From positions 1-30,104 of IMG/VR virus record IMGVR_UViG_3300030333_005082: 30,104 bases of DNA. One strand, 5' to 3'. This document shows positions 1 to 7,118 of the stretch, piece by piece. Source of the stretch: a virus. The translations under genes were made by a program, and so were the position numbers. The notes below the pieces were generated by a model, which saw only the letters and a program-made list of their open reading frames with translations, made no database searches and had not been told where the DNA came from. Each line of letters opens with the position of its first letter. Positions within the stretch are counted from its first letter, which is position 1.

Positions 1-9
1 GGAGGGAGG
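1..9 (+). promoter_or_regulatory. Strong Shine-Dalgarno for the first gene
   Basis: A purine run GGAGGGAGG lies two bases before the ATG at 12, consistent with a leadered, SD-dependent message. It supports the ATG at 12 as the real start, although the spacing from the last GGAGG is short. The promoter must lie left of the window. Confidence 0.6.
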
Positions 10-11
10 TT

Positions 12-578
12 ATGGAGAATACATTGCCTAAATGGGCGATTAAGAAGGTAAAGCGTCTCAATGACCCCACTGATGCTGCACAGCATATATCTGAAGATAG
101 AGCCGTTATACTGTGGAATGCAGAAGGAATACATACATTTGAGAATACACACTATGAAATGGTCATATTGAGTGCAAAGAAGAAGAAGCAACCTATCTTC
201 AAGATAGTAAGCGGTAGATGGGTTGAATCAATTCATGGAAGTCAATCCTCATTGGTGGGTAAATGGAGAATCGCAGCGAGAGATGGGGATACATACTACC
301 CTGTTGGTTTGATCGAATCTGAACCCCATGTAGCAAAGCGATTGAAGTCCTTTGTCGATGGCGGGGCGCAATGGAGGTTGAATGATGAGTTCAAGTTTGA
401 TAGGCCCGTTTTTGTTGAGGTAGAGGTCAATGCTGGGGGGTGGGGCGACTATGGCCCTTACATTCATGGACGTATTGTTGGTCTCGCATCTGAAGCGGGC
501 AGAAAGGACTGCATTGGGATTGAGGAAATTGATTTGATTTGTGGGATGGATGGGAATGAAGAAGAACAAGAAGGTTGA
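12..578 (+). CDS. Hypothetical protein, mixed beta-rich, 188 aa
   Basis: I do not recognise this protein. It is soluble, with no signal peptide, membrane segment or obvious catalytic motif. The N-terminal 20 residues are basic, a lysine cluster (KKKK) lies near residue 56, and the C-terminus is a short acidic tail (DGNEEEQEG). Alternating hydrophobic and charged residues in the middle suggest a beta-rich fold. The start is the ATG directly after a GGAGGGAGG ribosome-binding site. Its end overlaps the next small membrane gene, so the two are probably co-transcribed and translationally coupled. Position at the head of the replication block suggests an early accessory role, which is inference only. 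Confidence 0.75.
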   Translation: MENTLPKWAIKKVKRLNDPTDAAQHISEDRAVILWNAEGIHTFENTHYEMVILSAKKKKQPIFKIVSGRWVESIHGSQSSLVGKWRIAARDGDTYYPVGLIESEPHVAKRLKSFVDGGAQWRLNDEFKFDRPVFVEVEVNAGGWGDYGPYIHGRIVGLASEAGRKDCIGIEEIDLICGMDGNEEEQEG

Positions 579-744
579 TGAGTTATTTGAAATCGAGAAT
601 GTGTTTTTGAGATGGTTGTGTATATTGTGGGTTCTTTCAATAGCGATACTGACGATAATCATTCTGTCCCCGTTGTGGATATTGCTTCAGGTGATGAAAA
701 AAGTAGACGACCTATGGGATTCTTGGATAGAACGCCGACATTGA
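541..744 (+). CDS. Small single-pass membrane protein, about 62-67 aa
   Basis: A short basic N-terminus (KKNKK) is followed by an acidic stretch. A hydrophobic segment of roughly 25 residues comes next (from FLRWLCILWVLSIAILTIII onward), then a charged C-terminal tail ending WIERRH. This is the profile of a single-pass inner-membrane protein. The GTG at 541 is the longest start; in-frame ATGs at 550 and 556 are equally possible, and a GAGGAA at 522-527 sits rather far from all of them. The gene overlaps its upstream neighbour by 38 bases. Function is unknown. Small viral membrane proteins often act in host takeover or lysis, but nothing here shows that. Confidence 0.6.
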   Translation: MGWMGMKKNKKVDELFEIENVFLRWLCILWVLSIAILTIIILSPLWILLQVMKKVDDLWDSWIERRH

Positions 745-1109
745 CCTATGATGACTTTACACGCATACTGATAGTATCCACATTGAGACCTGCAATACGT
801 TGCCAAAAAACAACATCACGGGCGTGTGGATATATCATCAGGCCCGAAATTAGATTGCCCCGTCTTGAGGGGCGTGCTGCTCAATATCTTGAATCATTAG
901 GAATTGAACCTCGTGAGGTATATGCAAAGCCCGAAGAAATTACCCGTGTGCTTTCGATCACAAAAGGAATGGATGAGTTTGTTCCTGATGTGGACTCACT
1001 TAGATTGGTGCGTGCATTGAATGGTCGGCTCAAACAACCGAGAACCCATGATGAGGTAATTGACGCATTACAGATGATTCAGGATGCAATTTCAAGTGAG
1101 CCTTCATAA
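714..1109 (+). CDS. Hypothetical protein; possible degenerate LAGLIDADG-like domain
   Basis: The open frame extends back to 612, but that would overlap the membrane gene by 133 bases. I therefore prefer the ATG at 714, giving 131 aa; no good SD decides it. The segment GYIIRPEIRLPR, then GRAAQYLESLGIEP, then a C-terminal helix-rich part (residues around HDEVIDAL) resembles by eye the second half of small LAGLIDADG-like proteins common in archaeal viruses. Those proteins read 'RPE/x-I-x-V ... L..LGI.P'. The LAGLIDADG helix with its catalytic acid is not visible, so this would be a relic or a repurposed DNA-binding domain. The resemblance is weak and the protein could be something else. Confidence 0.55.
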   Translation: MGFLDRTPTLTYDDFTRILIVSTLRPAIRCQKTTSRACGYIIRPEIRLPRLEGRAAQYLESLGIEPREVYAKPEEITRVLSITKGMDEFVPDVDSLRLVRALNGRLKQPRTHDEVIDALQMIQDAISSEPS

Positions 1110-1151
1110 GGTGGACCTTGATACGACAGACCCCGACAGGTGATGAGTATT

Positions 1152-2477
1152 ATGATGAATGAGACACTGAAGAGAATTGGAACGCAGAACGGATGGACTG
1201 ATGACGAGGTGATGGACAAGTTTGCTACATTCGTGGCAGATTCGTTCCCCGAAGTATGGTCGCAGAATGGAAATAAATTGGATGGTTTAGATGCCGATGA
1301 TTTTGATTTCTTTTCTGCATCCTATGATGTCCACATGAACCGCCGAAGTGGTGGCGGTGGCAAAGGCGATGAATGGGTTGGTATGATTGTAGCATACAAT
1401 GGTCGTAGAGACACCATGGAACGACAGCGAACACTCGCTGCCGAAAGTGCTGAAATCAACCTGCCTCAAACACTACGTTATGGCATTCAATACAATGGCA
1501 ATTCCGTGCCTATTGGTCGTGCCTATCTATCCGATAGTGGTGATTGGGTCTTAGTGGATGCTGACGACAAACAGATTCATACTGAAAAGGCTGAAGATAA
1601 GCCACCTCGCTGGGTTATACCGATCAATAATAGTCAAATGCACATTGCTATGATTTCACAGAAAGATGGCCGTAAGTATCCAAAGCCAGCATTCATGCCT
1701 AAGCGTGAATGGATTTTCATTGGCAACAAGAAGGATTCATTCTTGAGCGAGGGGCCATTGCCTCCAAGGACTCTTGAATGTTCATTTGAATCTGCTGATA
1801 TGGATTTGGTTATGCACAGACCTATTCGATTCAAGGCTGAAGAAGCACAAGGCTGGCCTAACCCTGAAGAAGTGATTCTACGCACAGGGAACATGAGTCC
1901 ATCCTATGACCTTGATTGGGTTCCTGATGAATCGTTGGAGAAGGCTACTGCCATCTTCCAACCTGATCAATTCATGGCTCAATTCATGCCCGTTGTGGAT
2001 TTGAATGATTTGTGGGACTACCACGATGCAAACAAGACCACTTCACAAGCAGGAAGAGAATATGGCCCAACATTCGCTATTTCAGGCGTTGTTGACTACA
2101 TTGACTATGACGGTAAAGAAGCCCCTGCATTCATTGAAGGGGGCTACAAGCATTCACTCACAATCAGCAGCAACAGCCTGCGCCGTGATAATCCTGATGC
2201 TAACCTATGGGTCGAAATCACTCGACACCTTGTAGAAAAGCACCATGCATTGAAGGTTCTAAAGTCCGATGGATGGAGACCTTATGCTCGTGGTTCACGG
2301 ATTTGGATTGTAGTCCGTTCAAGAACATGGGATGCCACTGATGGCTCTCGCAATATGTCTCTTGACGGATTGAGTGTCTATGCTATGCCATTGCGTTCTA
2401 TTGTTGCCCAAGAACCTGATGATCAAATCAGCGACCTTGGTGGACTTGATGAGTTTACTCCGGTCGGTGGTGCTTGA
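1152..2477 (+). CDS. Hypothetical replication-associated protein, possible OB-fold ssDNA-binding protein, 441 aa
   Basis: No domain is recognised with certainty. The protein is soluble and acidic. A Gly-rich linker (SGGGGKG) lies near residue 68, and the last 120 residues (from about 308, FAISGVVDYIDYDG, to ALPLRS-like strands) alternate beta strands with aromatic and basic residues. That pattern would fit an OB fold of RPA/SSB type. It stands first in a run leading to RecA-like ATPase, Cas4-like nuclease and primase, where a single-strand-binding protein would be expected. The ATG at 1152 is chosen because AGGTGA at 1138-1143 sits 8 bases upstream; GTG 1140 and ATG 1143 are alternatives. Its stop overlaps the next ATG (TGATG). 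The SSB role is inference. Confidence 0.72.
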   Translation: MMNETLKRIGTQNGWTDDEVMDKFATFVADSFPEVWSQNGNKLDGLDADDFDFFSASYDVHMNRRSGGGGKGDEWVGMIVAYNGRRDTMERQRTLAAESAEINLPQTLRYGIQYNGNSVPIGRAYLSDSGDWVLVDADDKQIHTEKAEDKPPRWVIPINNSQMHIAMISQKDGRKYPKPAFMPKREWIFIGNKKDSFLSEGPLPPRTLECSFESADMDLVMHRPIRFKAEEAQGWPNPEEVILRTGNMSPSYDLDWVPDESLEKATAIFQPDQFMAQFMPVVDLNDLWDYHDANKTTSQAGREYGPTFAISGVVDYIDYDGKEAPAFIEGGYKHSLTISSNSLRRDNPDANLWVEITRHLVEKHHALKVLKSDGWRPYARGSRIWIVVRSRTWDATDGSRNMSLDGLSVYAMPLRSIVAQEPDDQISDLGGLDEFTPVGGA

Positions 2478-2797
2478 TGGGTTGGTGGCCTTTAGACCTC
2501 AAAACAGGCGGAATCGCTTGGGGGACAAATGACTTGAAGGATGGTCTCATGTGGGGCGATTCTGTTGCAGATATTGTTGATGCACATTTGACTCAATTGC
2601 TTGAAGATTTGCACAGGGACTGCGGTAGTGTATTCGCAGACCACATTGGTAGAGCCATGACCCCACAGGAGTTTTTGTGTGGTTTGGCGTTCAGCCTGAA
2701 TGCAGTTGAACAGCATGAGGAGAAGGTATTCGGTAAAGACCTGCCATTCACATTGAAGGTTGAGGTTGCTCTTGTAGAGAAGGAGGAATCCGAATGA
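2477..2797 (+). CDS. Small phage-type 'GWWPLD' protein, 106 aa
   Basis: It begins MGWWPLDLKTGGI, followed by WGDSVADIVDAHL and a helical stretch with MTPQEFLCGLAF. The order of a GWW-x-hydrophobic-D/N...TGG start, a 'GD.pADI.D' helix and a C-terminal 'ptl.El...L' helix recalls a small hypothetical family I have seen in marine tailed phages and archaeal viruses. No activity is known to me. The start is the ATG overlapping the stop of the upstream gene (TGATG). The end overlaps the next start as ATGA, so it is coupled on both sides. Its place between a putative SSB and the RecA-like ATPase suggests an accessory to recombination or replication, which is inference. Confidence 0.75.
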   Translation: MGWWPLDLKTGGIAWGTNDLKDGLMWGDSVADIVDAHLTQLLEDLHRDCGSVFADHIGRAMTPQEFLCGLAFSLNAVEQHEEKVFGKDLPFTLKVEVALVEKEESE

Positions 2798-4014
2798 GTG
2801 GAACAGGATTCTTTGATCAGGTCGAATTGGTTGATACCAGCAAAGACCCTTCAGCGATGAAGGCAGCCCCTATTCAGGATTTGCCTTCTACTTCTGAAGC
2901 ACCTAATACGTTCAATAACCCAAACCCCCCACATCCTGAAGTTATGCCTCCTTCTATGGAGGAATTGATTCACGAGGTTGCCAATGAGACACCCGTGGCC
3001 CCTCTTAGAGGAGTTGATTTCCCAGCGAAAGAGGGCGTTGCGAGTCAATTGCGTGGTCCCGTTGCTAAAGCCCCTCAATGGGGTTCGCCCGGTTCACTGA
3101 TTGTTGATGATGCCCGTGTTGCGGCGAAATATACGCCCACTTGTGTATTGGCCTGCATTGCTGGCCCTGCAAAGAGTGGTAAAACGGGAATGGTTCTTGA
3201 TAGCCTGACTCCTGAAGAGGTCGAAGCAGGTGCTGAAATATGGCACGTTGATTTTGACCTTGGTGGAGACACAACAAAGGCAGCACATCATTCAGATAAG
3301 AAAGACAACATCATTGTTATTTCACCATGGGTGATGGTTCAGAACCAAAGTCGTGTTCCATACGATTTTCCAGCAACCTATCAACGTGTATTGGATATAT
3401 TGAATCATGCACATGAGGTTGCTAAATCACAGGCACGTCATTTTGTTGAGCATGGCTCAATGCCTAAACCATATCTGAAGGCCCTCGTATTCGATGGTGC
3501 TGATCAGTGGCTGAATATCTGTGGAACCCTGATGAAGGTGTATGACCTTGAATTGGGGCCTGATGGCATTGCCACCACAGGTCAGAAGACAACAACCAAG
3601 ATTGGTAGATTCAATTGGGAAATCCGTAAGAACCGATACAGGGCAGCAATCCCTCATGGTTTGCAGGAGACAGCACGTCTTGGTGTCCATTGCTATGTGA
3701 TTACACACATGAAGCCGTCATACGACAGCAACGGCAATGAAATCCTTGGTTCTGATGTTCCTGATATTTTGCCCCGTTCTGAAGGGGACTTCCAACAATT
3801 CATTCATGTTCATACTGAAGAAGAACGCAATGAGAAAGGAGAGAAGACAGGTGGTAGCAGGTCTATTGCTACATTGGTTGAAAACCGAACAAGCCTCAAA
3901 TGCGGCCAAGGTGTTCTGATATTCCAACGTAATCCTGATGGTGGTAAATGGTATGGATGGCCGGGTCTAAGAGACGGTTCATTCGATCATCCTGATGACC
4001 TTCTCGGCAATTGA
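2794..4014 (+). CDS. RecA-like P-loop ATPase (Sak4/RadA-like recombinase)
   Basis: The protein has a proline-rich, probably disordered N-terminus (to about residue 100) followed by a RecA-type ATPase core. The Walker A motif is GPAKSGKT at about residues 124-131. Walker B is ALVFDGAD at about 230-237. A following strand ending YVITHMKP fits the RecA motif III/sensor position. Viral proteins of this size are usually annotated as AAA ATPase, Sak4-like single-strand annealing protein or RadA-like. Its likely job is ATP-dependent handling of recombination or replication intermediates on viral DNA. The start overlaps the upstream stop (ATGA), and a GGAGGA SD at 2782-2787 is 6 bases upstream. Recombinase identity is moderate; the ATPase fold is firm. 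Confidence 0.85.
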   Translation: MSGTGFFDQVELVDTSKDPSAMKAAPIQDLPSTSEAPNTFNNPNPPHPEVMPPSMEELIHEVANETPVAPLRGVDFPAKEGVASQLRGPVAKAPQWGSPGSLIVDDARVAAKYTPTCVLACIAGPAKSGKTGMVLDSLTPEEVEAGAEIWHVDFDLGGDTTKAAHHSDKKDNIIVISPWVMVQNQSRVPYDFPATYQRVLDILNHAHEVAKSQARHFVEHGSMPKPYLKALVFDGADQWLNICGTLMKVYDLELGPDGIATTGQKTTTKIGRFNWEIRKNRYRAAIPHGLQETARLGVHCYVITHMKPSYDSNGNEILGSDVPDILPRSEGDFQQFIHVHTEEERNEKGEKTGGSRSIATLVENRTSLKCGQGVLIFQRNPDGGKWYGWPGLRDGSFDHPDDLLGN

Positions 4015-4023
4015 GGTGGTCAT

Positions 4024-4308
4024 GTGAGTGATAAATGGAAAACGGGGAATGGGCGAGACGAATACTTTGATGATTCATTGGGCCGTATGGTCAAGTTAAA
4101 CTCACCACAGGCGTTCCTCGCATACCAAGCGAATCAATTCAGAAAGTTGTTCAGTATGACCCGCCACATTGTTGGTTATGGGGATGCAGTTGAGGAATTA
4201 TCACTTGCAGATATTGAGACGGCAGCAGAAGCCGTTTATGCATTGGGAATGGCTGGTAAACTACCGATGCCTAATTCCAAGAGAAAATTGCCGAAAGGCG
4301 ACAAATGA
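4024..4308 (+). CDS. Hypothetical protein, 94 aa
   Basis: This small soluble protein is unrecognised. It has a polar, charged N-terminus (DKWKTGNGRDEYFDD), then two likely helices (PQAFLAYQANQFRKLF and SLADIETAAEAVYALGMAG), and a basic C-terminus (NSKRKLPKGDK). The start is GTG at 4024, because the neighbouring ATG at 4022 is followed immediately by a stop. The GAGG at about 4013-4016 is a usable ribosome-binding site. The end overlaps the following nuclease start (ATGA). It may be an accessory of the flanking ATPase or nuclease, but the only evidence is position. Confidence 0.7.
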   Translation: MSDKWKTGNGRDEYFDDSLGRMVKLNSPQAFLAYQANQFRKLFSMTRHIVGYGDAVEELSLADIETAAEAVYALGMAGKLPMPNSKRKLPKGDK

Positions 4309-5360
4309 AAATTAGGGATGATCGAATGCAGGTATCAGGAGACGGCATTGCGGATATTAGGCCACCAAAGGCATACCCCGTCAATGTCCATGATACACTC
4401 AAATCATCATACGGTTGGATTCCAACCATTGAAGATGATAATATCATCCTCCGTGTATCAAAATCATCAATGAATACATTCACATTCTGTGAACAGCAGT
4501 ATTTCATCAAATACATACTCGGAGTCAAAGAAGTAGAGAATGATGATATGAGACGTGGAACAAATGTCCACGATGCGTTAGAAGATTTCTATGATGCTAT
4601 TGATTTAGAGAAAGCACAGGAGACGCTTGATTCCTATGGCCCTCAAGGGCTTATCGACTACTTCAGGGGGTTCATACCATCTGCGAGCAAAGAGAAGACG
4701 TGGGGGGGTGTCCTGAAGCCCTCACAGCCATTTACGCTGGGGGAGGAGGAACATCTACGCAAATTGATGGTATCCGAAGCATCAAGATTCATTTCATCCG
4801 ACATTGATCATTTTCGACCTGTAATTAACGAGGATTCTCTCGATGCAGTCATTGACCTTGAGGTGGATGGCAGAATTGTATTTGTCCATTTGACGGGAAT
4901 CATTGATAGAGCATTCATGGACCCCAATGGCGACATTCACATTCATGAATTGAAAACAGGACTATGGAAGCATACTGACTTCAAGAAGGAGTCAATGCAG
5001 AAGGAAATGGCATTCTATGTGTATCTACTCCGTAAGTCCAAGGGACACCCATTGAGTGGTAAAACGGCCACTTATTGGGGCTGGGACCACACGAGAGGTG
5101 ATGTTGACGGCTCGGACAAGATTTACCGTTTTGTTGAGAATGTTCGATCAGAAGCGATTCAAGATGTATTGAAAGACCTGAAATCATTGGTTCGTATGCA
5201 CCTGAAATATACAGGGAACAACAATGGTTGGATGTTCCCACAGAAACCGAATGGCTGGGCCACGACTAATCTTTGTGAGCCTTGGTGCAGGGTCAAAGGA
5301 TTTTGTCCGAAATATGGCAGGGTCTTGATGCCTCATGAAATGAAAGCGGAGATTGATTGA
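4305..5360 (+). CDS. Cas4-like PD-(D/E)XK exonuclease with Fe-S cysteines
   Basis: This is a RecB/Cas4-family nuclease by its motif set. An N-terminal cysteine (C62 in FTFCEQQYF) follows the typical 'lS.S.l..F..C...y' start, and an RGTNVHDALE helix lies near residue 88. The active-site acids are D201 (GIIDRA) and E215-x-K217 (HELKTG). Three C-terminal cysteines (C324, C328, C334 in NLCEPWCRVKGFC) together with C62 would bind a 4Fe-4S cluster. Family members degrade or trim DNA ends. In a virus they are linked to recombination, end processing or host DNA breakdown. It lies next to the RecA-like ATPase and primase, with an ATGA overlap upstream. There is no CRISPR context, so calling it a CRISPR Cas4 would be wrong. 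Confidence 0.88.
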   Translation: MKIRDDRMQVSGDGIADIRPPKAYPVNVHDTLKSSYGWIPTIEDDNIILRVSKSSMNTFTFCEQQYFIKYILGVKEVENDDMRRGTNVHDALEDFYDAIDLEKAQETLDSYGPQGLIDYFRGFIPSASKEKTWGGVLKPSQPFTLGEEEHLRKLMVSEASRFISSDIDHFRPVINEDSLDAVIDLEVDGRIVFVHLTGIIDRAFMDPNGDIHIHELKTGLWKHTDFKKESMQKEMAFYVYLLRKSKGHPLSGKTATYWGWDHTRGDVDGSDKIYRFVENVRSEAIQDVLKDLKSLVRMHLKYTGNNNGWMFPQKPNGWATTNLCEPWCRVKGFCPKYGRVLMPHEMKAEID

Positions 5361-6464
5361 ATGGCGAGTATGTTCAACCATTTTCCCCGTGAGGTCTGTA
5401 TGAGGACACGCAGGGTAGTGAAGAACAAAGACCAATTACAGAAATACGTTAGGGCCACTAATGGCAAAGACAACATTACAACGACAGTATATGGATTCAG
5501 GGATTTGAAGCCGAAAGGGAACCGTTGTGAATACAATACAGCAATCATACCGCATTTTGTAGTAGACCTCGACAAAGACCGTTTAGTGTCCGAGGGTATG
5601 GATGACTCCGAAGCAGGACAGCAATGTGCTGAAGAAGCGTGGCGACTATCTGCACACTTATTGCAGAACCAATGGAGGCACGCTATATGGTTTACAGGTG
5701 GCGGGTTCCATATATGGGTTAATCTTGATCAAGAGTATGTCCTTGACCCCAAGGAATTGAATGACCTTCTCGTATCAGGCAGGTCATTGATTTCAAAATG
5801 GGTCAAAGATATGGACTTGAAGACGCTTGACCCTGTTGTATCATTCAGACCGGACAGGCACATCAGGATACCCAATTCATTCAATTTCAAGCGTAATTTA
5901 TGGTCCATACCCCTCTCTATGGGGACACTATCAATGGGTTGGGACACAGTTATACAATTGGCACAGGAACCAGCGAGGTTCAGCATATTCGTTATGGGTA
6001 AGGTTGGTATGCCAATAGAAATTATCGAGAGAGACCCGAACAACCCATTCGGCCCTCAAGGGTTTGCGAAGCAGGAGTTTAATGCAGAAGACGTGGAAAT
6101 CGAAATGAAGCGTATAGGAAATATCCCAATGCTACCGTGCCTCGCTGAAGCAACGTGTGAATTGGGTGCTAATCCCCCTCATCTACCAAGAGTGTATCTA
6201 ATGATGTATTTACTTGATTACTTTGGTCGGTTCGCTCGACCACCATCCAGCAGCCGCATACCTATTGATGATCGAGTCAATCAGGCTCATGCATTCATAT
6301 CACAATTAAAATGGGCGGATTACAATCCTGAAATAACTCACAAATACCTTAAACATGGGGCAGAGAGGGACTATCAAACGCCAACCTGCCCCACGTTATA
6401 CCGTGAGGGTTTGTGCGTGGGCAAATGTCCATTTTATGACGGAAAAGGAGTAGGAAAAATATGA
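5361..6464 (+). CDS. Archaeo-eukaryotic primase, PriS-PriL-type fusion
   Basis: The N-terminal half carries the AEP (PriS-like) catalytic motifs. These are FVVDLD with D69 and D71, then FTGGGFHIW with G113-G115 and H117 (motif II), and a later HIRIPNSFNFK segment as the basic nucleotide-binding region. The C-terminal third has cysteines C260, C266, C343, C352 and C356. The arrangement LPCLAEATC ... TCPTLYREGLCVGKC recalls the PriL/PriCT iron-sulfur domain. So catalytic and regulatory primase halves appear joined in one 367-aa chain, as in some archaeal viruses and plasmids. It would synthesise primers for viral replication. The ATG at 5361 has GGAG 9 bases upstream; a second ATG at 5400, with GAGG at 5391-5394, is also possible. 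The stop overlaps the next start (ATGA). Confidence 0.88.
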   Translation: MASMFNHFPREVCMRTRRVVKNKDQLQKYVRATNGKDNITTTVYGFRDLKPKGNRCEYNTAIIPHFVVDLDKDRLVSEGMDDSEAGQQCAEEAWRLSAHLLQNQWRHAIWFTGGGFHIWVNLDQEYVLDPKELNDLLVSGRSLISKWVKDMDLKTLDPVVSFRPDRHIRIPNSFNFKRNLWSIPLSMGTLSMGWDTVIQLAQEPARFSIFVMGKVGMPIEIIERDPNNPFGPQGFAKQEFNAEDVEIEMKRIGNIPMLPCLAEATCELGANPPHLPRVYLMMYLLDYFGRFARPPSSSRIPIDDRVNQAHAFISQLKWADYNPEITHKYLKHGAERDYQTPTCPTLYREGLCVGKCPFYDGKGVGKI

Positions 6465-6769
6465 ATGAAGGAAATGAAAGTATGTGGAGTGCTAATGCGT
6501 TCCAAACACCACAAGGAATACAATTTGCGATATGCCAAATAGGAAATCCTATTGCATTTACGGCTGATCAGAACTTTGCGAGGTTGGTAATCGACCTTCT
6601 TGAAACACACAGAAAACCTGTGTTCCAAAAGGCACTTCAATTAGCGGCTGAAATGGAAGAGGAAGAAGAAGACCCCCCGTGGGTTGCTTCTGCTCAAGCA
6701 GTTAATGACCAAGCCAATTATGAGGCACAACGAAAGAAGCGACTTGAAGAGTTATCCGAGGAGGAGTAA
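6461..6769 (+). CDS. Hypothetical acidic protein, 102 aa
   Basis: I do not recognise this protein. Residues 10-60 look folded (AFQTPQGIQFAICQIGNPIAF and a helix ARLVIDLLETHRKPVFQKALQ). The rest is highly charged: an EEEEED run near residue 66 and a helix ending KKRLEELSEEE. It starts with ATGA overlap on the primase stop, so it is translated with the primase. It could be a primase or helicase partner, but nothing in the sequence proves this. Confidence 0.72.
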   Translation: MNEGNESMWSANAFQTPQGIQFAICQIGNPIAFTADQNFARLVIDLLETHRKPVFQKALQLAAEMEEEEEDPPWVASAQAVNDQANYEAQRKKRLEELSEEE

Positions 6770-6771
6770 GG

Positions 6772-6951
6772 ATGCGCCTCACAGCGCATTTCTGCGTGGT
6801 AAAGAATTGCCATAACCAAGCAAGAGCAGGATTCAGAAAGTGTATTTCCTGTATTCAAGGGTGGACTCCCGAAAAGCGTGAAGAACACGCTAAGGTGATG
6901 AAGGAAAAAGCCGAAAGAGAGGCGAGAGAAGCGGCAGGTGAAGAGGAATGA
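6772..6951 (+). CDS. Tiny zinc-knuckle protein, 59 aa
   Basis: A short gene begins at ATG 6772 with GAGGAGG at 6759-6765 as SD. It encodes MRLTAHFCVVKNC, then CISC, with cysteines at residues 8, 13, 24 and 27: a C-x4-C-x10-C-x2-C pattern that should bind one zinc. The remaining 30 residues form a highly charged helix (KREEHAKVMKEKAERE). Small single-zinc proteins in archaeal viruses are often nucleic-acid or protein adaptors. The exact role is unknown. It ends in an ATGA overlap with a second four-cysteine protein, so the two are made together. Confidence 0.7.
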   Translation: MRLTAHFCVVKNCHNQARAGFRKCISCIQGWTPEKREEHAKVMKEKAEREAREAAGEEE

Positions 6952-7118
6952 AGTGCGCTCACCCTGAATGCGACAAGGAGGTATGGCCTTATTCAGGTTT
7001 ACATCAATTCTGTTATCCATGCTACGCTAAATGGCATAATGGATATGCAGAAGCATACGGGTGGGTAAAAATGGACCCTGATGTAGAACCTGAAATGGAG
7101 GTCGAGTTTGATGGGTGA
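6948..7118 (+). CDS. Tiny zinc-finger-like protein, 56 aa
   Basis: The gene begins at the ATGA overlap with its upstream neighbour. It encodes MKCAHPECDKEVW ... FCYPC with cysteines at residues 3, 8, 22 and 25 (C-x4-C-x13-C-x2-C), the same spacing logic as the preceding protein. Aromatic residues cluster after the last cysteine (CYAKWHNGYAEAYGW), and the tail is acidic. One zinc is likely. Its stop lies 8 bases inside the XPF-like nuclease gene, so it is coupled to that gene. It may have arisen by duplication from the neighbour, but sequence identity outside the cysteines is low. Confidence 0.68.
   Translation: MKCAHPECDKEVWPYSGLHQFCYPCYAKWHNGYAEAYGWVKMDPDVEPEMEVEFDG

Noticed and set aside
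249-662. 137-aa minus-strand open frame opposite the first gene
   Set aside because: Antisense to a well-supported coding gene, low-complexity Ile/Asn/Pro composition, no SD or neighbour on that strand.
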